Assembly (NCBI RefSeq): GCF_024436065.1
Contig: NZ_JANFNS010000005.1
Span: 1 to 64,000, forward strand
Reading direction: 5' to 3'
DNA length: 64,000 nucleotides
Source of the DNA: Saccharibacillus sp. JS10
GTDB taxonomy: Bacteria; Bacillota; Bacilli; Paenibacillales; Paenibacillaceae
Part shown: piece after piece, positions 59,101-64,000 of the stretch
Position numbering within the stretch: position 1 is the first letter of the stretch
How the letters are laid out: every line of letters begins with the position of its first letter
Notes under the pieces: generated by a model
What the model was told of the DNA's origin: nothing
Seen by the model: the letters and a program-made list of their open reading frames with translations, nothing else
The model's database searches: none
Position numbers and translations under genes: made by a program

Positions 59101-59944
59101 TCATGCTGCGCAGCTCACTCGCCAAAATATCTGAACGACGATCCAATTCACCGTAACTCAGTGTACCCCCTTCATACACAACAGCATCTTGATCCGGTGC
59201 CAATGCGGCACGTTCTGAAATCCAGTGATGAACAGGCTTATTCATTTCAAAAGGTTTTCGTGCGCCGCTCCAGGCATGCAGCAATAGTTGCCGTTCCGAT
59301 TCGCTCAATAAATCTTCTTCGCTGATTGACGAATCTGGCGCAGCCATCATCCGAATACAAATACTTTGCAAATGATTCAATACGGATTGGACAAATTCTT
59401 CGCTGAAGCTTGATTTACGGAAATACGCACACGCTTGAATCTGATCCGAACCGGAAAATTCGATAAACAAATCGCAAGACGAAGATTCCAAGATTTGCGC
59501 ATCGACAGCCGATATATTCAAGCCGATTCCCGTATTATATGGACGTTCTACCTTGCCTGACGTATAGAGTCGAGCAAATTGTTCAGCTGTTGCTTGCATT
59601 TTTCTAGATTGCTTCAAGTTCTGAGTGATCGTTTGGATTCGAGTTCGGAATGTATCATGATGTTTGCCTTTGATTAAAACCGGAAACATTTGGACAGAAT
59701 CAGACGTGTAAAAGACAAAAGCTTGTTCTTCGCTTCGCAAATAACGTTGCAACAAAACGGACCAAGCGGCAGATAAAATTTCACTGCGTAGATAAGTGGG
59801 ATCGAGTAACGAGAATGGCTGATTCACTTGTCCGATTTCATTTGAAGGCGGCAAACTTTCTCCAGATAGATACGTTTTTTCCTCTACTGCTCGTAATGAC
59901 TCTAACCATACAGAATTTGAAGTGTCTGTTAATTCAACATTCAT
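53165..59944 (-). CDS. Dimodular non-ribosomal peptide synthetase with terminal reductase (AusA-like)
   Basis: A 2259-residue NRPS. Order by residue: degenerate C-like part lacking HHxxxDG (~1-215); A1 (~235-720, FDASVWEIF with Asp428); T1 (IGGHSLQ, Ser758); LCL-type C (~800-1230, HHIAVDG at 944-950); A2 (~1260-1740, FDVCSQEIW with Asp1457); T2 (LGGHSLK, Ser1805); thioester reductase (~1890-2259, NAD(P)H loop GATGYVG at 1898, Tyr2059 and Lys2063). There is no epimerase or thioesterase. Residues aligned by eye to GrsA positions give D-A-W-F-L-G-C-I-V-K for A1 (Leu-like) and D-V-Q-F-V-A-H-V-A-K for A2 (Pro-like, with HNHYGPSETHV). The dipeptide should be released as an aldehyde. The PPTase gene is 33 bases upstream. 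The architecture equals that of the staphylococcal pyrazinone synthetase AusA. Confidence 0.95.
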   Translation of the reverse strand: MNVELTDTSNSVWLESLRAVEEKTYLSGESLPPSNEIGQVNQPFSLLDPTYLRSEILSAAWSVLLQRYLRSEEQAFVFYTSDSVQMFPVLIKGKHHDTFRTRIQTITQNLKQSRKMQATAEQFARLYTSGKVERPYNTGIGLNISAVDAQILESSSCDLFIEFSGSDQIQACAYFRKSSFSEEFVQSVLNHLQSICIRMMAAPDSSISEEDLLSESERQLLLHAWSGARKPFEMNKPVHHWISERAALAPDQDAVVYEGGTLSYGELDRRSDILASELRSMNLGSGQVVGILARPSAEMILSILAVLKTGAAYLPIDPEYPAERIRFMLEDSQAPLLLLTPHIEPPSHYTGHSIRIDNDRQWDEQVERYMPGDMNEAAYVIYTSGSTGKPKGVVVEHRSLMNFAKWHIQQFEITPQDRSIKYAGFGFDASVWEIFPYLMSGSAIYMIPEELRLDPEGLNTYFDVNEITIAFLPTQLCEQFFEYDNHSLRILLTGGDKLKTFTPRSYDLYNCYGPTENTIVTSFHLVTQMEDNIPIGKPIRGSQIMILDTFGHLQPIGVAGELCVAGDGLARGYLNRPELTEEKFTVHPYVEGARMYRTGDLARWKRDGTIEFLGRLDHQVKIRGFRIEIGEIEQRILENEHVQDCVVVASHDESGDAFLTAYIQSAISRDYAEWTDELSVTLPDYMIPAYWVTLDQLPVNANGKIDRRALPKPQVQVATQVEEPSNDRQQRLYTIWSEVLGHDRFGVSDRFFDIGGHSLQAAILRAKIEHVFGARFTIRELFEYTTIKLQADQIAERRVEHDQVLSTLPSLSPALPAIHYPTYPAQTRLFLIEQMEGAGTAYNAPVLLRVQGELDLPRLEKTLQTMVERHEALRTSFELRGEQIIQQIHPQVTLKLAVSQAEEKSIHAVMDTFVRPFDLSQAPLMRAGVVSCDSDLHFIMLDFHHIAVDGVSMHLFFEEWSQLYRGKSLEDPALQFKDFSVWYRQDAAAFIRQHQLDYWQKRLAGELPMLQLPTDKPRSEKQSFRGATLHYEIDAQLHTGLKRLAERTDSTLFMVMLATYGTLLSRYSGQEDVIVGVPVANRSQEEVHSIIGMFVNTLPMRTYPEQQKTFAEYLSEVKSELLRAFDHQEYELGELVKELNIPRIAGRSPLFDTMFVMQNTGRLFPQLEGVQTTLEHYAPAIAKYDLMLDVTENDTGIVVDFQYCSDLFEASTIERLAEHYMQLLRSAVENEHMKLPALPMLSATEQHKLVIQLNDTTSEYDRSLTIQAAFEQQAMQQPNSIAIVFEDQSLTYAELNEKANSLAYTLIEQGVTPDQLVGLMLDRSPEMIIGLLGILKAGGAYVPIDPEYPEDRIRYMMENSGSDLLLTQRHLAHKLQFAGKVLCIDEAKAYSQYTDNPEPRSKPSDLLYVIYTSGTTGRPKGVMLEHRNMMNLIHYEYTQTNIDYRERVLQFTTLSFDVCSQEIWSTLLAGGTLCMIRSEMRREVGQLLSFIEQQQISVLFMPVSFLKFILSEKEYEEQFPTCIRHIVTAGEQLVVPEKFQDHLRRHGIFLHNHYGPSETHVATAHTVYPSEDIPELPPIGRPIANTRIYLLNSALHVQPQGVAGELYIAGECVGRGYYNQPELTEERYLADPFEQGSIMYKTGDLARWTPNGELEFLGRLDHQVKIRGFRIELGEIETALLEHESVKETIVLAKEDAAGGKYLCAYVASPTIAHQRELREHLAHRLPDYMVPSYFVSMDKMPLTPNGKIDRRALLEPKLDEIGSGTEYEAPQNEIEQQIAEVWQRVLGIGRIGRQDNFFELGGHSLKAAVMVARLQEHFELSINDVFEHQVLAELANVIKPASNRIVEKLAELKEAYLVQREDTLAEVRQAYMERVKQDVNSVDLTKLRGYRNVLLTGATGYVGIHLLYDMLTRTDWEIFVVVRGDNDEQAYRRVQHKLKFYFGEQALTLTEDRLHVLHGDLSEERIGLSEEAYTQLQQEIDVIVHAAATVKHYGNYDDFKRHNVEATEQLLQLADSARRKDFHHISTLGVATGIVDGQKQAFFGEYDLDLGQRYENYYAKTKFEAEELVIAARAKGIQTSIYRLGNVVFHSKTGRFQENIGENAFYTMMQSFLTLGIVPELSPDTDFSYVDGISASILLLMQPEQLQNQIFHLLNPHLESMYRILTTKNLGYEVKPLKFAKFVDELTQKFESGESRVEIDKIMLHYGWLESAQIQTSFEIPCQLTVSYLEQLGFQWKAIDDILISKMIDYAKSTGFLK

Positions 59945-59977
59945 CGTTTATCTTGTTCCCCTTCCCAATCTTGTCTA

Positions 59978-60877
59978 TCAGGATACCCACATACGAAATT
60001 GCCGCATCAACTCGTGTAGATCGAGGATTGCGACTTGATTATTCCAATATTGTTCAGGTCTTCGGCAAAAAGAAAACGCATAGTGCTCGGATAAAGAACG
60101 CTGAAGTATATAGGATTCGACGATCCACGGTTTTAGATGGGATTGCCGAGCTTCAACCTCGAATTTCTGAGCCTCATCATCGATCTGCCTAGGACTAAAG
60201 GAAGATAACGGATATTGAGAATGCAGCCCGGTTCCTTCAGCCTTAAGCCAGCTCTCCAACATCGTCCATCGTTTATAAAAGCTCTCCATCTCTAGAGGCG
60301 CCAAGTCCGTCTTCACTCCAGAATGTTCATTCGATTCGATCCCTAGCAACAATTTGATCGTTGAAGCTTCCAGCGGCAAAATATGCTCGACATCAATCCC
60401 TACATCGGTAGGCGCTACCGCGCATACGACACAAGCTCCTGAACCGGATACGTTGAACTTCGGGGCTTCATCATGCGCCAGATAAGGCTTACCGTAAGCA
60501 CTGCGCTGAAAAACAAGCTCGGAATAGTTCATTCCTGTATGTTCTCCAAGCACTACGGATGATAATAAATGGGCTACGGCTTTACGCTGACGATCTTCTT
60601 TTCGAACCAAACGAGAAATTCCAACTTGCGCCTCGGAAGAAAACAATGAAATCAGACTGAACCACTCTTTTTCTTCTATACATGTCGGCAAAAAAACAGC
60701 AGAAATGTCTATTGCTCCATCTCCTTTCTTGTCATACAGATGAACTAAAAACGCTATACTTTGCCACTTCCTTAAATATCCAAATCGTTCTTTGTCCCTA
60801 TGATACCAAAAAAGCATGCCTACACAATATCGGCACATAAATCCGTAAATCGAATACTTTAAAGAAAATAGTATCAT
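59978..60877 (-). CDS. Sfp-type 4'-phosphopantetheinyl transferase (start uncertain)
   Basis: Transfers phosphopantetheine from CoA to carrier-protein serines, here presumably Ser758 and Ser1805 of the adjacent NRPS. Family motifs are DVGIDVEHI (metal-binding Asp and Glu) and FYKRWTMLESWLKAEGTGL (the W-x-x-x-E/K-A motif in a slightly altered form). Recognisable homology begins at DISAVFLP. An AAGAAAGGAG box lies 8 bases before an in-frame ATA at 60712, which would give a 244-residue protein of usual length. The nearest canonical start with a partial RBS (AAAGGGG) is ATG 60877, adding ~55 residues that do not resemble the family. It precedes the NRPS gene by 33 bases, the order ausB-ausA. Confidence 0.8.
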   Translation of the reverse strand: MILFSLKYSIYGFMCRYCVGMLFWYHRDKERFGYLRKWQSIAFLVHLYDKKGDGAIDISAVFLPTCIEEKEWFSLISLFSSEAQVGISRLVRKEDRQRKAVAHLLSSVVLGEHTGMNYSELVFQRSAYGKPYLAHDEAPKFNVSGSGACVVCAVAPTDVGIDVEHILPLEASTIKLLLGIESNEHSGVKTDLAPLEMESFYKRWTMLESWLKAEGTGLHSQYPLSSFSPRQIDDEAQKFEVEARQSHLKPWIVESYILQRSLSEHYAFSFCRRPEQYWNNQVAILDLHELMRQFRMWVS

Positions 60878-60990
60878 TATCCCCTTTAAATCCAAAATTT
60901 TGTTTATGAACCTTTGGATGGATACGTTTTCTCCGTGCAAAGCTTTGTTTAGACACGTATAATGAACCTTAAAAAATCAAGGGGACGACC

Positions 60991-61941
60991 ATGACCGACA
61001 AAATTGATCTGGACAAACAACGCCTGAGCATCGAAGCCGCGCGGCTGTATTATTTGTCCGACTATAGTCAACAAGATATTGCGACTCGGCTCGGCGTATC
61101 ACGTCCAACCGTGTCAAGACTGCTTCAATATGCGAAAGAAAACGGATTTGTACGGATCACGATCGCCGATCCGTTGGAAGACCTCGATGCGCTCGGCATC
61201 GCGTTGACACAAAAATTTGGTCTCCAAACGGCTCGGGTCTGTTATTCGCCACAAAATGAGTATCGAGAGATTCGCACAAGAGTAGCGACAGCCGCTGCCG
61301 AGTATTTGGAAGAAAATGTTCAAGACGGCGATATTATCGGCATTACATGGGGAACGACGATGTACGCGCTCGCTCTTGAGCTTCGGCATAAACCATTACG
61401 TGGGGTCGAGATTGTCCAACTCAAAGGTGGAGTCAGTCATTCGCAAGTTCCTACTTATGCGGCGGAAACTGCGAATTTATTCGCGGAAGCTTTCGGAACC
61501 GTTGCCAGGTATTTGCCGCTTCCTGTTATTTTCGACCGGATTGAACTGAAAAAGATGGTCGAAGAAGATCGGCATATTCAGCGAATTATCGAACTCGGTC
61601 GCCAAGCGAATATCGCGGTGTTTACGGTCGGAACCGTTGAGGAAGACGCGTTGTTATTCCGATTGGGGTATTTTGACGAGCAACAAAGACAACAACTTCA
61701 AGCCGTCGGTGCAGGCGATATTTGCTCGCGATTTTTTGACGATCGTGGACAGATTTGTAGCGAAGAAATCAACGACCGCACGGTAGGGATCGACTTATCC
61801 GAATTACGCCGCAAAGAACGATCAATTTTGGTCGCTGGAGGTCCTCGTAAGATTCGCGCAATTCGTGCAGCTTTGACCGGTCGATACGCCAATATTTTGA
61901 TTACGGATCAATTTACTGCACTTTCCTTACTTGCTGATTAA
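60991..61941 (+). CDS. deoR: DeoR, deoxyribonucleoside regulator (SorC family)
   Basis: A 316-residue repressor. The N-terminal helix-turn-helix is YSQQDIATRLGVSRPTVSRL (residues ~25-45). The C-terminal SorC-type sugar-binding domain contains GDIIGITWGTTMYALALEL and LVAGGPRKIRAIRAALTG. In B. subtilis the SorC-family DeoR represses the dra-nupC-pdp operon and responds to deoxyribose 5-phosphate. The presence of deoC with a DeoR-like operator 1.4 kb downstream supports this. RBS AAGGGGACG before the ATG. Divergent from the PPTase gene, 113 bases apart. Confidence 0.88.
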   Translation: MTDKIDLDKQRLSIEAARLYYLSDYSQQDIATRLGVSRPTVSRLLQYAKENGFVRITIADPLEDLDALGIALTQKFGLQTARVCYSPQNEYREIRTRVATAAAEYLEENVQDGDIIGITWGTTMYALALELRHKPLRGVEIVQLKGGVSHSQVPTYAAETANLFAEAFGTVARYLPLPVIFDRIELKKMVEEDRHIQRIIELGRQANIAVFTVGTVEEDALLFRLGYFDEQQRQQLQAVGAGDICSRFFDDRGQICSEEINDRTVGIDLSELRRKERSILVAGGPRKIRAIRAALTGRYANILITDQFTALSLLAD

Positions 61942-61951
61942 ATTTCACCGC

Positions 61952-61987
61952 CAAGCTGCCGATAAAAATATCGTGCAGCTTTTTTTA
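61952..61987 (+). terminator. Terminator after deoR
   Basis: AAGCTGC-CGAT pairs with ATCG-T-GCAGCTT (one bulge), followed by TTTTTTT. Confidence 0.85.
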
Positions 61988-62042
61988 TGGCGCTGCATCT
62001 TCCAAACAAACGATCTTATTCGTTTGTCTATTTCTTATCCTA

Positions 62043-62130
62043 TACAGGGCAAATTCGTTGAAAAGCGAAGACGCAAAGCTACGGGCCTAACACCGTTCTC
62101 CGGACGGTCACGGTAGCCGGGTTGCCGATT
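62043..62130 (+). ncRNA. c-di-GMP-I riboswitch (GEMM-I)
   Basis: The consensus pieces appear in order: ACAGGGCAAA; a 6-bp stem TTCGTT/AGCGAA capped by a GAAA tetraloop; GACGCAAAGC; the receptor ACGGGCCTAA; a second stem with ACCGT/ACGGT; and GGTAGCCGGGTTGCCGA. This fits the class I c-di-GMP aptamer, with the guanine-type GGGC core of true c-di-GMP binders. It lies 43 bases before the secreted protein gene at 62173. The sequence TTTCG at 62128-62132 could pair with CGAAA just before the RBS (about 62154-62158), suggesting translational control, but this is an inference. A terminator is not obvious downstream. Confidence 0.93.
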
Positions 62131-62172
62131 TCGGACCTGATTTGCGGATGAATCGAAAGGTGAAGAAACATC

Positions 62173-63168
62173 ATGAATACACGCCATACGTTTTCCCGCT
62201 GCCTTGTTTTCTGCTTACTTCTGGCTTGGACAACAAGTTCTTTCGGAACTTCTCATGCTCAAGCGCGTGAACAAGATCAGTTTTCGACTTGGGTATGGAA
62301 TCCTTGGTCATTGCGGGCTTCATCCGACGATTTGCTCACTTTCGCGGTATCCAATAAAATTTCGACTTTATATCTACAGATTGATGCTGAGATGGAGATT
62401 TCCGATTACACTACGTTTATTCGCAAAGCTTCGGCAAAACAGATTCAAGTCTACGCGCTAGACGGCGCGCCGGCTTGGGCAACAGACCGCAGCTTGCCAC
62501 AAGCTTTTGTAAATTGGTTATCGGCTTATCAAGCTTCAGCAAAAAAAGACGAAAAATTTGCGGGTATCCATATCGATGTCGAACCTTATCTGCTTCCTCA
62601 ATGGGAAAGTGATCGAGAAGCTTTGCTGAGAAGTTGGAAAAGTTCGACTCAAATTATTCTTCAAGGTGCAAAAAGTCTGAGTTTGCGCGCAGAAGCGGAT
62701 ATTCCTTTTTGGTTCCATGAACATCAGATGCCTGATGAAAATCGAACACTCAGTTCATGGATGATCGATCGCTTCGACGGCGTTACGATCATGGCTTATC
62801 GCGATTCCGGTGCGCAAATTATTGAAGTTGCCAAAACGCAATTGGCGGAAGCGGAAAAGCTCGGCAAGCCTTTGCGGATTGCAGTCGAGACGAACCCTTC
62901 CAGCGAGACCCCTCAAGTTACCTTTTACGAAGAAGGTGCGCCTTTTTTGAACAGTCAACTTGAAACCGTTCGTCAAGCTCTTGGGAGCAGCCCGAGCTTT
63001 GCAGGTTTTGCGGTGCATGATTACGAGGGCTGGAAAAAATTGCAGAAAGCAAGCGTGGCAAAGTCTGTACAACCTTCGAAAAACCAAGCCTCTCAGACTG
63101 GCGCAGCTGTGAAATCGTCCAAAAAGATACGGACATCCCTTCCTAAAGCGACAGCTCGCAAAAAGTAA
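62173..63168 (+). CDS. Secreted TIM-barrel-like protein under c-di-GMP control
   Basis: A 331-residue exported protein. The signal peptide is about residues 1-31 (CLVFCLLLAWTTSSFGTSHAQA). The body starts STWVWNPWSLRASSDDLLTF and has beta/alpha-barrel-like strands including FAGIHIDVEPYLLPQWESD, which recalls the acidic active-site strand of glycoside hydrolase families with D-x-E, and GVTIMAYRDSGAQIIEVA. The C-terminal ~35 residues are rich in lysine and serine (KSSKKIRTSLPKATARKK) and could bind the wall or an anionic polymer. The exact family is not recognised; a polysaccharide-acting enzyme is an inference. Terminator follows at 63177. Confidence 0.8.
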   Translation: MNTRHTFSRCLVFCLLLAWTTSSFGTSHAQAREQDQFSTWVWNPWSLRASSDDLLTFAVSNKISTLYLQIDAEMEISDYTTFIRKASAKQIQVYALDGAPAWATDRSLPQAFVNWLSAYQASAKKDEKFAGIHIDVEPYLLPQWESDREALLRSWKSSTQIILQGAKSLSLRAEADIPFWFHEHQMPDENRTLSSWMIDRFDGVTIMAYRDSGAQIIEVAKTQLAEAEKLGKPLRIAVETNPSSETPQVTFYEEGAPFLNSQLETVRQALGSSPSFAGFAVHDYEGWKKLQKASVAKSVQPSKNQASQTGAAVKSSKKIRTSLPKATARKK

Positions 63169-63176
63169 ATTCAATA

Positions 63177-63226
63177 GCCTGAATTCTATGTTGACCGGAG
63201 CGACATAGAAATCAGGCTTTTTTCAT
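63177..63226 (+). terminator. Terminator after the riboswitch-controlled gene
   Basis: GCCTGAATTCTATGT pairs with ACATAGAAATCAGGC (one mismatch) around a 12-base loop, followed by TTTTTT. Confidence 0.88.
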
Positions 63227-63285
63227 GTGTTTTTTTACTTTTTGAGCTTTAAGTTATTGGGTTTGCAGCATGTGTGCGGTACACA

Positions 63286-63299
63286 TGAACAAAATTTCA
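63286..63299. promoter_or_regulatory. DeoR-type operator
   Basis: TGAACAAAATTTCA matches the core of the B. subtilis DeoR operator of dra-nupC-pdp. It lies at about -57 to -44 relative to the start expected from the promoter at 63309-63336, the same spacing as in B. subtilis. A second half-site (TTTGTTCA at 63314-63321, inverted) overlaps the promoter. Confidence 0.7.
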
Positions 63300-63308
63300 A
63301 CATACATT

Positions 63309-63336
63309 TTGCATTTGTTCATACACATGTTATGAT
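63309..63336 (+). promoter_or_regulatory. deoC promoter
   Basis: TTGCAT (63309-63314) and TATGAT (63331-63336) with a 16-base spacer, 35 bases before the deoC start. A DeoR half-site lies between the boxes. Confidence 0.65.
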
Positions 63337-63370
63337 AGCAGTAATTCTACACTTGAAGGAGAGATTTACG

Positions 63371-64000
63371 ATGAATCTTGCATCCATGATTGACCATACT
63401 TTATTGAAAGCTGACGCGACACAAGTCGAAGTCGAAAAGCTGATTGAAGAAGCCAAAATGTATACGTTCGCTTCGGTATGCGTGAACCCGACTTGGGTTG
63501 CTTTTGCTGCTGAACGACTGACAGGTACACCTGTAAAAGTCTGCACGGTAATCGGGTTCCCTCTTGGAGCATCCACTTCCGAAACCAAAGCGTTCGAGAC
63601 TCGCGACGCGATTCAAAAAGGAGCTCACGAAATCGATATGGTTCTCAATATCGGCGCACTGAAAAGCGGCAACGTTGAGCAAGTTGAACGCGATGTACGC
63701 GCAGTTGTTGAAGCAGCGGCAGGCGAAGCTCTGGTTAAGGTGATCATCGAGACTTGTTTGCTGACTGACGAAGAAAAAGTATTGGCTTCCGAATTGTCGG
63801 TTCGCGCAGGTGCAGACTTCGTCAAAACTTCGACTGGATTCTCCACAGGCGGAGCTACAGTGGAAGACATCGCATTGATGCGTAAAACAGTAGGACCAAC
63901 GGTTGGTGTTAAAGCTTCCGGCGGCGTGCGCAGCCGTGAAGATATGGAAAAGATGATTCAAGCAGGCGCTACGCGAATCGGAGCAAGCTCCGGCGTAAAA
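63371..64000 (+). CDS. deoC: Deoxyribose-phosphate aldolase (3' end beyond window)
   Basis: Cleaves 2-deoxyribose 5-phosphate to glyceraldehyde 3-phosphate and acetaldehyde in deoxynucleoside use. It begins [20 protein letters not shown]; the Schiff-base lysine is in [16 protein letters not shown] and a second conserved lysine in [10 protein letters not shown]. 210 residues are seen, and the last lies in RIGASSGVK, so only about ten residues are missing. GAAGGAG lies 9 bases before the ATG. Likely the first gene of a DeoR-controlled operon. Confidence 0.96.
   Translation, partial: MNLASMIDHTLLKADATQVEVEKLIEEAKMYTFASVCVNPTWVAFAAERLTGTPVKVCTVIGFPLGASTSETKAFETRDAIQKGAHEIDMVLNIGALKSGNVEQVERDVRAVVEAAAGEALVKVIIETCLLTDEEKVLASELSVRAGADFVKTSTGFSTGGATVEDIALMRKTVGPTVGVKASGGVRSREDMEKMIQAGATRIGASSGVK

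Noticed and set aside
1-64000. CRISPR arrays, insertion sequences, prophage or integrase genes
   Set aside because: No spaced direct repeats, transposase or phage-like proteins were found; apart from the NRPS pair the window is core chromosome.

Overview
This 64 kb window is chromosomal DNA from a Gram-positive Bacillales bacterium, most likely of the family Paenibacillaceae. The evidence is the Bacillus-type gene order (valS-folC...maf-radC-mreBCD-minCD...rplU-prp-rpmA-spo0B-obg, and tig-clpX...lonA-engB-hemA), strong GGAGG ribosome binding sites, an L27 with the Firmicutes cleavable N-terminus, a Prp protease, and a T-box in front of valS. An RNase E/G gene next to rplU and a sirohaem branch inside the hem operon fit Paenibacillaceae better than Bacillus. 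The genus cannot be named from sequence alone.

Layout. 1-405: two tandem strong promoters read leftwards out of the window, with a conserved rRNA-leader-like box, so an rRNA operon probably begins just beyond the left edge. 406-40,000, almost all minus strand: an amino-acid cluster (pheB-hom-thrB-pheA); ribosome and GTPase genes (rplU-prp-rpmA-spo0B-obg); RNase G; cell-shape and division genes (maf, radC, mreBCD, minCD); murC and folC; valS with its T-box; a tetrapyrrole operon (hemA-hemX-sirC-hemC-cobA/hemD-hemB-hemL) followed by a pseudouridine synthase; and proteostasis genes (engB, lonA, ispG, clpX, clpP, tig). 40,051-53,050, mixed strands: tRNA-Arg, a MarR-GNAT regulator, a secreted asparaginase, a complete seven-gene Mrp cation/proton antiporter operon, and several small membrane or secreted proteins. 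53,165-60,877, minus strand: a dimodular non-ribosomal peptide synthetase ending in a reductase, preceded by its own Sfp-type phosphopantetheinyl transferase. 60,991-64,000, plus strand: DeoR, a c-di-GMP-I riboswitch controlling a secreted TIM-barrel-like protein, and deoC with a DeoR operator (cut by the window end).

The most interesting system is the NRPS pair. Its domain order (A-T-C-A-T-R plus an adjacent PPTase) matches the AusA/AusB pathway for pyrazinones in staphylococci. The specificity residues I read by eye look like leucine for module 1 and proline for module 2, instead of the valine and aromatic residue of AusA. This predicts a Leu-Pro aldehyde that would close to a bicyclic pyrrolopyrazinone. 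Other notable points are two genes whose perfect Shine-Dalgarno sequences are followed by isoleucine codons (ATA, ATC) instead of ATG, the absence of spoIVFA/spoIVFB and lonB from their usual places although spo0B is present, and a well-formed c-di-GMP riboswitch.
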